Of a DNA stretch of 8,479 bases, positions 1-6,662 are shown piece after piece. Below the pieces are notes generated by a model, which made no database searches, was not told the origin of the DNA, and saw nothing but the letters and a program-made list of their open reading frames with translations. Source of the stretch: JAZRGE01 sp045644025 (GTDB lineage Bacteria; Bacillota; Clostridia; Oscillospirales; Acutalibacteraceae); NCBI GenBank assembly GCA_045644025.1, contig JAZRGE010000066.1, positions 1 through 8,479 of the forward strand, in the 5' to 3' direction. Numbering within the stretch: the stretch's first letter is position 1; each line of letters starts with the position of its first letter. The position numbers and the translations under genes were made by a program.

Positions 1-1668
1 ACGGGTATTGCGGTTGGTATGGCAAGCTCCATTTGCCCCTTTAATCTGGCTGAGGTTTGCAATACCACTATTGAATATATCAAGGATGATACAATAAACA
101 TTGCCGATACTCTTCTTGCTCCCGATTTCCCCATAGGCGGCGAGTTGCTTTATAATAGGGAAGAGATGGAGGAGATCTATCGCACAGGTCGCGGAAGCTT
201 CAAGGTGAGAGCCGTTTATAAATACGATAAATCTCAGAATTGCATCGATATAAACGAGATTCCTCCCACCACCACTTGCGAGGCCATTATCGAAAAGGTG
301 ATCGAGCTTGTGAAGGCCAAAAAGATCACCGAGATCAACGATATCCGTGATGAGACCGACCTTAAAGGCTTGCAGATCACCATTGATCTTAAAAGAGGCA
401 CCGATCCCGATGCTCTTATGCGCAAGCTCTTTAAGATGACTCCCTTGCAGGATAGCTTTGCCTGCAATTTCAACGTGCTTATTGCCGGTGTGCCCAAGGT
501 GTTGGGTGTAGGCGATCTTATAAGCGAGTGGGTGGCTTTCCGCCAGGAATGTGTGAAGCGTAGAGTCTATTTCGATCTTTCCAAGGCTAAGGAGCGCCTG
601 CATCTGCTGCTTGGCTTGCAGAAGATTTTGCTTGATATAGATAAGGCTATCAAGATAGTTAGGGAAACTCAGGAAGAAAAAGAAGTGGTTCCCAACCTGA
701 TGATCGGTTTTGGCATAGATAAAATCCAGGCCGAGTACGTAGCCGAGATCAAGCTGCGCCATCTGAACAGGGAATATATTCTTAAAAGGCTGGATGATAT
801 TGAGCAACTGCAGAAGGATATAGAGGATATGGAAGATATCCTTTCCAGCCGCAGTCGAGTTAAGAAGATAATCATCTCGGAGCTTAAGGATGTTATCACA
901 AAATATGGCAAGGAGCGCCGCACTAAGATCGTGAGCGCCGCCGATGAACCCGAAGTGGAAGAGAACGTGGTTGTGGATGATTCCCCCGTAACACTTTTCT
1001 TCACAAGGGATGGCTATTTCAAAAAGATCACACCTCAGTCGCTTCGTATGAGCGGAGAGCAGAAGCTTAAAGAGGGAGATGAGATGGTTCAGATCGTTGA
1101 ATCTACCAATGCTCACGAGCTTTTGTTCTTCACAGATAAGTGCCAGGTGTATAAATCCCGTGTGAGCGATTTCGCCGATTCCAAGGCGAGCGTGCTGGGT
1201 GATTATATTCCTGCCAAGTTGGATTTTGATCAGGGCGAATCGCCTGTATGTATGGTTGTCACATCCGATTATGCAGGCTTTGTGGCCTTCTGCTTCGAAA
1301 ACGGCCGCGTGGCCAAGGTGCCTCTTAATGCATATGCCACAAAGAACAATCGCCGCAAGCTGATTTCGGCCTATTGTGAAAAGTTCCCGTTGGCAAAGGT
1401 TCTGCATCTCACGGAGGATAAGGAGTTTGTGCTCACGTCTTCCAACGGCCGTGTGCTGCTGGTGCATTCCGGCGCGCTGGCTCCTAAGGTGACAAAAAAC
1501 ACCTCGGGTGTTGCGGTGATGACACAGAAGAAGGGCCACAAGGTGGTGGAGGCTGTGATTTATTCCGATGGTATGCTGGCCAAGCCTCATCGCCATCGCA
1601 CGAGAAGCCTGCCTGCAGCAGGCAGCATTGCCCTTAATGATACTGAGGGCGAACAACTTGCCTTTTAA
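1..1668 (+). CDS. parC: DNA topoisomerase (ATP-hydrolysing) subunit A, ParC-like, 5'-truncated by window edge
   Basis: DNA breakage-reunion subunit of a type II topoisomerase, which with an ATPase subunit (ParE/GyrB type, outside the window) decatenates or relaxes DNA. The frame is open from base 1 and begins in the family motif GIAVGMA; by comparison with E. coli GyrA about 170 N-terminal residues, including the catalytic tyrosine, lie upstream. After the tower region comes a charged coiled-coil stretch (about nt 580-930) and a C-terminal beta-pinwheel with repeated blade motifs such as LFFTRDGYFKK, LFFTDKCQVYK, FCFENGRVAKV and TSSNGRVLLV (about nt 990-1600). Where GyrA carries its GyrA box (QRRGGKG type) this protein has SGEQKLKEGDE, so it is more like ParC or the second gyrA-like paralogue of Clostridia than true GyrA. 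The methionine codon at nt 19 is internal, not the start. TAA at 1666-1668. Family assignment is firm; ParC rather than GyrA is an inference. Confidence 0.85.
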   Translation, partial: TGIAVGMASSICPFNLAEVCNTTIEYIKDDTINIADTLLAPDFPIGGELLYNREEMEEIYRTGRGSFKVRAVYKYDKSQNCIDINEIPPTTTCEAIIEKVIELVKAKKITEINDIRDETDLKGLQITIDLKRGTDPDALMRKLFKMTPLQDSFACNFNVLIAGVPKVLGVGDLISEWVAFRQECVKRRVYFDLSKAKERLHLLLGLQKILLDIDKAIKIVRETQEEKEVVPNLMIGFGIDKIQAEYVAEIKLRHLNREYILKRLDDIEQLQKDIEDMEDILSSRSRVKKIIISELKDVITKYGKERRTKIVSAADEPEVEENVVVDDSPVTLFFTRDGYFKKITPQSLRMSGEQKLKEGDEMVQIVESTNAHELLFFTDKCQVYKSRVSDFADSKASVLGDYIPAKLDFDQGESPVCMVVTSDYAGFVAFCFENGRVAKVPLNAYATKNNRRKLISAYCEKFPLAKVLHLTEDKEFVLTSSNGRVLLVHSGALAPKVTKNTSGVAVMTQKKGHKVVEAVIYSDGMLAKPHRHRTRSLPAAGSIALNDTEGEQLAF

Positions 1669-1669
1669 T

Positions 1670-1703
1670 AAAAAAAGACCGCCTACATTATTTGTAGGCG
1701 GTC
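1670..1703 (-). terminator. intrinsic terminator reading on the minus strand
   Basis: A perfect 11-bp stem (GACCGCCTACA at 1677-1687 with TGTAGGCGGTC at 1693-1703) and a 5-nt loop. Seven A residues lie on its left (1670-1676), so the U-run follows the hairpin only for RNA made from the minus strand; on the plus strand the hairpin is followed by AGCAGTTG and no U-run. It begins 2 nt after the parC stop codon. It would stop antisense transcription entering parC or end a minus-strand small RNA. It could also protect the 3' end of the parC message, but as a plus-strand terminator it is incomplete. Confidence 0.75.
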
Positions 1704-1751
1704 AGCAGTTGAAAAACACAAACGCAAATTTTAATCTTTAATTCAACTGCT
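1704..1751. repeat. 10-bp inverted repeat between parC and valS
   Basis: AGCAGTTGAA at 1704-1713 is the exact reverse complement of TTCAACTGCT at 1742-1751, with a 28-nt AT-rich loop. It directly adjoins the terminator hairpin at 1677-1703, so an RNA from either strand can form two adjacent stems. No ORF of note lies here. The role is unknown; it may be the body of a small RNA (see findings). Confidence 0.6.
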
Positions 1752-1817
1752 TGATATTATTATTGCCTGCCTTTTTGCAGATAAACAGGGAAATAATGTA
1801 AATATCGGTGGAAAGAT

Positions 1818-1846
1818 TTGACATTGGCAATAATTTGAGTTATTAT
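1818..1846 (+). promoter_or_regulatory. sigma-A type promoter of valS
   Basis: Consensus -35 TTGACA (1818-1823), exactly 17 nt of spacer, and -10 TATTAT (1841-1846). The predicted start near 1853 gives an untranslated leader of only about 25 nt before the valS ATG. That leader carries a good Shine-Dalgarno (GTGGAGG, 1865-1871) 7 nt before the ATG and has no room for a T-box leader. Confidence 0.8.
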
Positions 1847-1878
1847 ATCTCAGCATCCCAAAACGTGGAGGTTTTTTC

Positions 1879-4512
1879 ATGTCTAAAGAATTAGCAAAGG
1901 TTTATGACCCTAAAGAGGTAGAGGACAGAATATATAAGTCCTGGGTAGATGGCGGCTATTTCCATGCAGAAGTAGATCTTGCCAAAGATCCCTATACTGT
2001 TGTTATCCCCCCACCCAACATCACAGGTCAGCTTCATATGGGCCACGCCCTTAATAACACTCTGCAGGATATCCTTATCAGATGGAGAAGAATGCAGGGC
2101 TATAATGCTTTATGGCTTCCCGGCACCGATCACGCATCCATTGCTACCGAAGCAAAGGTTGTAGAGGCCATGAAGGCCGAAGGTATCACCAAGGATGATA
2201 TCGGCCGTGATGGCTTCCTGGAGCGCACCTGGGCCTGGAAGGAAAAATACGGCGGCAGGATCGTGGAGCAGCTTAAGAAGCTTGGTTCTTCCTGCGATTG
2301 GGATAGAGAACGCTTCACACTCGATGAGGGTTGTTCCAAAGCTGTTAAGGAAGTCTTTGTTCATCTTTATGAAAAAGATCTTATCTATAGGGGCGAAAGG
2401 ATTATCAACTGGTGCCCCCACTGCCTCACATCTATTTCCGATGCCGAGGTTGAATACGAAGAAAAAGAGGGCAGCTTCTGGCACCTGCGTTATCCTTTGA
2501 GCGATGGCACAGGCTATATTGAGGTTGCCACCACCCGCCCCGAGACTATGATGGGCGATACAGCCGTTGCCGTTCACCCCGATGATGAAAGATATAAGGA
2601 TCTTGTGGGAAAGACTGTTATCCTGCCCCTTATGGATAGAGAAATTCCCATTATCGCCGATGAATACGTGGAAATGGATTTCGGTACCGGTGCTGTGAAG
2701 ATCACCCCCGCTCACGACCCGAACGACTTTGAGGTGGGCCTGCGCCATGATCTTCCCGTTGTGAACGTGATGACCGACGACGCTATTATTAATGAGAACG
2801 GCGGAAAATATTGCGGAATGGAAAGATATGCCGCAAGAAAGGCCGTTGTTAAGGATCTGGAAGAGGGCGGATATCTTGTGAATATTGAGCCCTGCAAGCA
2901 CAACGTGGGCACCTGCTATCGTTGCGGCACCGTTGTGGAACCCAGGGTTTCTATGCAGTGGTTTGTTCGTATGGAGCCCCTTGCCAAGCCCGCTGTGGAC
3001 GTGGTGAAGGATGGCACCATCAAAATGGTTCCTTCTCGTTTTGAAAAGACCTACTACAATTGGATGGAAAATATTAAAGACTGGTGTATTTCCCGCCAGC
3101 TTTGGTGGGGCCATCGCATCCCTGCATGGTACTGCGCCGATTGCGGCGAAGTTATTGTGAGCCGCGGCGAACCCACTGTGTGTCCCAAGTGCGGCAGCAC
3201 AAAATTAAAGCAGGATGAGGATACTTTGGATACCTGGTTCTCTTCGGCTCTTTGGCCTTTCTCCACTTTGGGTTGGCCTGAAGAGACTTTGGACTACAAG
3301 TATTTCTATCCCACCGCCACACTTGTTACAGCCTATGATATTATTTTCTTCTGGGTTGCCAGGATGATATTCTCCGGCATGGAATACACCGGCAAGGCTC
3401 CCTTCAGCACCGTGCTTTTCCACGGTGTTATCCGCGATGCACAGGGCAGAAAAATGTCTAAATCCCTGCGCAACGGTGTTGATCCCCTGGAGGAGATCGA
3501 TAAATTCGGAGCCGATGCTCTGCGCTTTACTTTGGCTACCAACAACAGCCCCGGCAACGATATGCGCTATTCTGCCGATAGAGTGGAAGCCAGCCGCAAT
3601 TTTGCCAACAAGCTTTGGAATGCTGCCCGTTTCGTGCTTATGAACCTGGGCGAAGAAGAGCCTGCTCCTTATGTCCCCGAAGAACTTGCTTTGGAGGATA
3701 AGTGGGTTCTCTCCAAGTTTAACACTCTGGCTAGTGATGTCACCAACAATCTGGAAAGGTTTGAACTCGGCCTTGCCGTGCAGAAACTTTACGACTTTAT
3801 TTGGGACGTTTTCTGTGATTGGTATATCGAGATTGCCAAGGTAAGGCTCAATGGTGAAGATGCTAAGGCCACTGCAACAGCTAAGGCTGTGCTGGTCTAC
3901 GTTCTTTCCAACACTCTCAAGCTTCTCCATCCTTTTATGCCCTTTATCACAGAAGAAATCTGGCAGACCTTGCCCCACGAAGGCGAGACTATTATGCGTT
4001 CTCAGTGGCCGAAGTTTAGCGAAGAGCTTGCTTTCGAAAAGGTTGAAGTGGAGTTCCAGAAGCTGATGACAGGCGTTCGCGCCATCCGTAATCGCCGTGC
4101 CGAAATGAACGTACCTCCTTCCAAGAAGGCAAAGGTGTGCATCATGACAGCATCCCCCGAGACTTTTAAGAGTGGTGAGGTGTTTATAAAGCGCCTTGCT
4201 TTCGCATCCGATGTGGAGATTGCCGATAGCTTTGATATCAAGGGCGCCGTTCGTGTTGTTACCGACGATGCAGTTATCCTTATTCCCATGAACGAACTTA
4301 TTGATTTTGATGCCGAGCTTGCAAGGCTCAACAAAGAGCTTGCTGCAGCCGAGAAAGATAGAGAATTTTTCCAATCCAAATTGGAAAATAAGAATTTTGT
4401 GGATAAGGCACCTGCTCACGTTGTGGAAGCACAAAAGGAGCAGTTGGCTAAGGCCAACGATAAGATCTCTCTCCTTGTTTCCAGTATAGAAGAGATCAAA
4501 TCGCAGATGTAA
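1879..4512 (+). CDS. valS: valine--tRNA ligase (ValRS)
   Basis: Class I aminoacyl-tRNA synthetase that joins valine to tRNA-Val in the cytoplasm and edits mischarged threonine. The 877-residue length is usual for bacterial ValRS. Visible in order: PPPNITG followed by the HMGH signature (residues 53-56); PGTDHASIAT (81-90); the CP1 editing domain with TTRPET (218-223) and GTGAVKITPAHDPND (from 269); DWCISRQLWWGHRIPAWYC (401-419); KMSKS (525-529); an anticodon-binding helical domain with DWYIE; and a C-terminal coiled-coil arm (about 812-877) with the family phrase NFVDKAP. Cysteine pairs at 179/182 with 346/349, and 419/422 with 435/438, look like two zinc knuckles of the kind known in thermophile and clostridial ValRS. 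The start is fixed by the GGAGG site 7 nt upstream. It has its own promoter and a terminator right after the stop. Confidence 0.97.
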   Translation: MSKELAKVYDPKEVEDRIYKSWVDGGYFHAEVDLAKDPYTVVIPPPNITGQLHMGHALNNTLQDILIRWRRMQGYNALWLPGTDHASIATEAKVVEAMKAEGITKDDIGRDGFLERTWAWKEKYGGRIVEQLKKLGSSCDWDRERFTLDEGCSKAVKEVFVHLYEKDLIYRGERIINWCPHCLTSISDAEVEYEEKEGSFWHLRYPLSDGTGYIEVATTRPETMMGDTAVAVHPDDERYKDLVGKTVILPLMDREIPIIADEYVEMDFGTGAVKITPAHDPNDFEVGLRHDLPVVNVMTDDAIINENGGKYCGMERYAARKAVVKDLEEGGYLVNIEPCKHNVGTCYRCGTVVEPRVSMQWFVRMEPLAKPAVDVVKDGTIKMVPSRFEKTYYNWMENIKDWCISRQLWWGHRIPAWYCADCGEVIVSRGEPTVCPKCGSTKLKQDEDTLDTWFSSALWPFSTLGWPEETLDYKYFYPTATLVTAYDIIFFWVARMIFSGMEYTGKAPFSTVLFHGVIRDAQGRKMSKSLRNGVDPLEEIDKFGADALRFTLATNNSPGNDMRYSADRVEASRNFANKLWNAARFVLMNLGEEEPAPYVPEELALEDKWVLSKFNTLASDVTNNLERFELGLAVQKLYDFIWDVFCDWYIEIAKVRLNGEDAKATATAKAVLVYVLSNTLKLLHPFMPFITEEIWQTLPHEGETIMRSQWPKFSEELAFEKVEVEFQKLMTGVRAIRNRRAEMNVPPSKKAKVCIMTASPETFKSGEVFIKRLAFASDVEIADSFDIKGAVRVVTDDAVILIPMNELIDFDAELARLNKELAAAEKDREFFQSKLENKNFVDKAPAHVVEAQKEQLAKANDKISLLVSSIEEIKSQM

Positions 4513-4515
4513 AAC

Positions 4516-4543
4516 AAACGGCAGGGGAGACCCTGCCGTTTTT
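4516..4543 (+). terminator. intrinsic terminator after valS
   Basis: An 11-bp perfect stem (AAACGGCAGGG at 4516-4526, CCCTGCCGTTT at 4531-4541) with a GAGA tetraloop and a U-run at 4539-4543. It starts 4 nt after the valS stop codon. Its last T is followed at once by the folC Shine-Dalgarno AGGAG (4544-4548), so the element sits in the translation-initiation region of folC. In the plus direction it is a textbook terminator; the A residues on the left are too few for strong bidirectional action. Confidence 0.9.
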
Positions 4544-4553
4544 AGGAGCTATT

Positions 4554-5801
4554 ATGAATTATCAAGAAAGTTTAGCCTATATTCATTCTTTGCTTCGGTT
4601 TGGCATAAAACCCGGGCTGGAGAGAATATCCCTTGTTCTGAGCCGATTGGGCAACCCACAGGAAGGTTGCCGATGCGTTCATATTGCGGGCACCAACGGC
4701 AAGGGTTCCACAAGCACGATGTTGGCCGCCGTTTGCCGAGCTGCAGGGCTCAAAACGGGGCTCTACACTTCACCCTATGTGGTGGATTTCCGCGAACGTA
4801 TGCAGATAAACGGTGAATATATAAGCCAATCCGATCTTTGCAGCTACACCCAAAGGGTGCGCATCGCCGCCGAAACCGTGGGTGTAGAGCTCACGGAATT
4901 TGAGTTCATCACCGCGCTGGCATTTCTTTGGTTTGCTGAGAGTGATTGCGATGTTGTGGTATTGGAGACCGGGCTTGGCGGAAGGTTTGATGCTACTAAC
5001 GTGATAGCAAAACCGCTGGCCAGTGTGATAGTGCCTATTGGATTGGATCACACCGCCATTTTGGGCGACACATTGGAAGCCATTGCTTTTGAAAAAGCAG
5101 GAATCATAAAGAAGGGATGCCCTGTTGTGGTGGCCTGCAATCAGCCGAAAGCGGTGCAACAGGTGCTGGAAAAAAGAGCTTCCGAAATGGGCAGCACCAT
5201 ATCTTTTTGCGATGCGCCCAAGGTGCTTGAATCGGGCATCTTCGGCAGCAGATTCCTATGCGGCGAAAAAGAATATTCTGTTGGCATGATGGGTGATTAT
5301 CAGGCGCTAAATGCCACCACGGTGGTGCAAACTGTGAAGGCAATCGATCTTCCTATTAAGGAGGAACATATTGCCGAAGGTCTGCAAAGCGCTTTTATCC
5401 CTGCCAGAATGGAAAAGATAAGCCTATCTCCTCTCACGATATTGGATGGTGGCCACAATGGCCATGCCGCCGCCGCAATAAAGAGCAGTATCGCAAATTT
5501 CCCCCAAAAGCCCATCGCTATTATAGGTATGATGGAGGATAAGGATATTTCCGATTATGCTGCGCTGCTTGGTGAGTGCTTTTCAAGGATAATCACTGTG
5601 AGGGTGGCCGATAATCCTCGTTCTATCTCGGCTGAAGGTTTGGCAAGGATCTTCGGCAGTTACAATAGCAACGTGGAGACTGCATCCGATTACGCGCAGG
5701 CCATCAAAATGGCCGAGGTGGGCAAGCAGAGCGTTATGGTCTGCGGCTCGCTTTATCTAGCGGGTGGGATCCGCCCCCTGCTTTTAGACGTTTTTTGCTA
5801 A
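4554..5801 (+). CDS. folC: bifunctional folylpolyglutamate synthase / dihydrofolate synthase
   Basis: Mur-ligase-type ATP-dependent enzyme that adds glutamate to dihydropteroate and to reduced folates. The 415-residue length fits the family. The P-loop is GTNGKGST (46-53); other family signatures are LYTSPY (70-75), LETGLGGRFDATN (137-149), LDHTAILG (164-171), FEKAGIIKKG (179-188) and the C-terminal domain motif DGGHN (298-302, usually DGAHN), with GSLYLAGGIR near the end. The start is set by AGGAG at 4544-4548, 5 nt before the ATG. It follows valS as in many Firmicutes, but the valS terminator lies immediately upstream and leaves no room for a separate promoter, so folC is probably expressed by read-through or from a promoter inside valS. 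No other folate genes are in the window. Whether it has both activities cannot be told from sequence. Confidence 0.95.
   Translation: MNYQESLAYIHSLLRFGIKPGLERISLVLSRLGNPQEGCRCVHIAGTNGKGSTSTMLAAVCRAAGLKTGLYTSPYVVDFRERMQINGEYISQSDLCSYTQRVRIAAETVGVELTEFEFITALAFLWFAESDCDVVVLETGLGGRFDATNVIAKPLASVIVPIGLDHTAILGDTLEAIAFEKAGIIKKGCPVVVACNQPKAVQQVLEKRASEMGSTISFCDAPKVLESGIFGSRFLCGEKEYSVGMMGDYQALNATTVVQTVKAIDLPIKEEHIAEGLQSAFIPARMEKISLSPLTILDGGHNGHAAAAIKSSIANFPQKPIAIIGMMEDKDISDYAALLGECFSRIITVRVADNPRSISAEGLARIFGSYNSNVETASDYAQAIKMAEVGKQSVMVCGSLYLAGGIRPLLLDVFC
5760..5796 (+). terminator. possible weak terminator overlapping the end of folC
   Basis: Inside the last codons of folC, GCGGGTGG (5760-5767) can pair with CCCCCTGC (5774-5781, one G-U pair and one mismatch), followed by TTTT (5782-5785) and a TTTTTT run (5791-5796). 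The stem is imperfect and the U-tract is interrupted, so this may simply be coding sequence. If real, it would separate folC from the spoIIA cluster. Confidence 0.3.
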
Positions 5802-5832
5802 TTTCTCCCAACTTAATACGACATAAATTCAT

Positions 5833-5869
5833 CGGGCGACCTGCTACTATATATAGGACAGGCCGTCCG
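5833..5869. repeat. imperfect hairpin in front of spoIIAA
   Basis: CGGGCGACCTG (5833-5843) faces CAGGCCGTCCG (5859-5869): 11 positions with nine Watson-Crick pairs, one G-U and one A-C mismatch, around a 15-nt AT-rich loop containing TATATATAGGA. It ends about 10 nt before the spoIIAA ribosome binding site (AGGAAGGTGAG, 5880-5890). It could be an operator, a folC terminator with a poor U-tract (ATTCGATTTT), or a structure affecting spoIIAA translation. The spoIIA promoter, which needs sigma-H in Bacillus subtilis, should be near here, but I could not identify a convincing AGGA/GAAT pair with correct spacing. Confidence 0.45.
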
Positions 5870-5893
5870 ATTCGATTTTAGGAAGGTGAGAAA

Positions 5894-6217
5894 ATGAACG
5901 TGAAGATAGAAGTGATGCCCGAGGTTATCACCGTGCGGCTAAACGGCGATATAGATCATCACACAGCGGCGCCAATAAGAGAAAAGATAGACGCGGAAGT
6001 CTTGAAGCATTGCCCGTCGCTGCTTATATTGGATTTTTCGGGTGTGGATTTTATGGATAGCTCGGGAATAGGCCTTGTGATGGGACGCTATAGACTGCTC
6101 CAGGGCAAGGATGCCAAAATAAATATTGTGAACGCGCCGCCCCACATAGAGAAGGTGATGCGTCTTGCAGGATTAGAGAAATTGGCGCAGATAGAAACAG
6201 CAGGAAGGAGAAGCTAA
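5894..6217 (+). CDS. spoIIAA: anti-sigma F factor antagonist SpoIIAA
   Basis: STAS-domain protein of the forespore partner-switching module; when unphosphorylated it binds SpoIIAB and releases SigF. The motif FMDSSGIGLVMGRY (53-66) matches the phosphorylation site region of B. subtilis SpoIIAA, with Ser56 in the place of the phosphorylated Ser58. The N-terminal half keeps LNGDIDHHTA (16-25), close to LTGELDHHTA in B. subtilis. At 107 residues it is about 10 shorter than the B. subtilis protein, mainly at the C-terminus. The start is supported by a strong site AGGAAGGTGAG 3 nt before the ATG region. It is the first gene of the cluster and is separated from spoIIAB by a single base. The phosphatase SpoIIE that reactivates it is not in this window. 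Confidence 0.95.
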   Translation: MNVKIEVMPEVITVRLNGDIDHHTAAPIREKIDAEVLKHCPSLLILDFSGVDFMDSSGIGLVMGRYRLLQGKDAKINIVNAPPHIEKVMRLAGLEKLAQIETAGRRS

Positions 6218-6218
6218 A

Positions 6219-6662
6219 ATGCCTAAATATAAAAACAGCCTGAAAATGGTGTTGCCGTCTTATTCGGCCAATGAATCCTTTGCACGAATAGCCGTGGCCG
6301 CGTTTGCGGCCCAGTTGGACCCCACCATAGAAGAAATGAATGATATTAAAACAGCCGTGTCCGAGGCGGTCACCAACTGCATTGTGCATGCATATAAAAA
6401 CACCATAGGAAACATCTACATATCAGCCAATTTCACCGATGATAACGTTGTGATAGTGCGAATAAGAGATAAGGGATGCGGTATCGAAGATATCGCTAAA
6501 GCCAAGGAACCTCTTTTCACCACGGCAGGCGGCGAAAGGGCAGGCTTGGGATTTGCTGTGATGGAAAGCTTTATGGATGCTCTTAAGGTGAGCTCTAAAC
6601 CGGGCAAGGGGACTACTATCATAATGAAGAAACGAATCGTTTCCAAGAACATCAATGACTAA
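6219..6662 (+). CDS. spoIIAB: anti-sigma F factor / serine kinase SpoIIAB
   Basis: GHKL-fold ATPase with two roles: it binds SigF and blocks its use by RNA polymerase, and it phosphorylates SpoIIAA. All nucleotide-binding boxes are visible: N-box SEAVTNCIVHAY (48-59) with catalytic Glu49 and Mg-binding Asn53; G1 box DKGCGI (84-89); lid PLFTT (98-102); and ERAGLGF (106-112) as the G2 box. The N-terminal NESFARIAVAAFAAQLDPT (18-36) closely follows the B. subtilis protein, including the arginine (Arg23) that contacts SigF there. The 147-residue length is normal. The ribosome site AGGAAGGAG (6202-6210) lies inside the end of spoIIAA, which implies co-expression. Its final codons overlap the start of sigF by 8 nt. 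Confidence 0.96.
   Translation: MPKYKNSLKMVLPSYSANESFARIAVAAFAAQLDPTIEEMNDIKTAVSEAVTNCIVHAYKNTIGNIYISANFTDDNVVIVRIRDKGCGIEDIAKAKEPLFTTAGGERAGLGFAVMESFMDALKVSSKPGKGTTIIMKKRIVSKNIND

Noticed and set aside
1669..1878. T-box riboswitch before valS
   Set aside because: GGTGG at about 1807-1811 is not in a T-box sequence context, no specifier stem is visible, and it lies upstream of the mapped-looking promoter.
2110..4434. Two long minus-strand open frames (334 and 409 codons) opposite valS
   Set aside because: Both lie in the one antisense frame whose codons are exact complements of valS codons; stops there require TTA, CTA or TCA in valS, which this gene rarely uses. The translations show no family motif and valS is unmistakable, so they are codon-bias shadows.
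5850..5880. Sigma-H promoter with -35 at TATAGGACAG
   Set aside because: No GAAT-type -10 is found at the required distance; the nearest GATT sequences do not fit.
6625..6654. Hidden N-terminus of sigF in another frame
   Set aside because: All bases up to 6662 encode the normal SpoIIAB C-terminus and no frame shows the missing SigF residues, so a frameshift does not explain the short protein.
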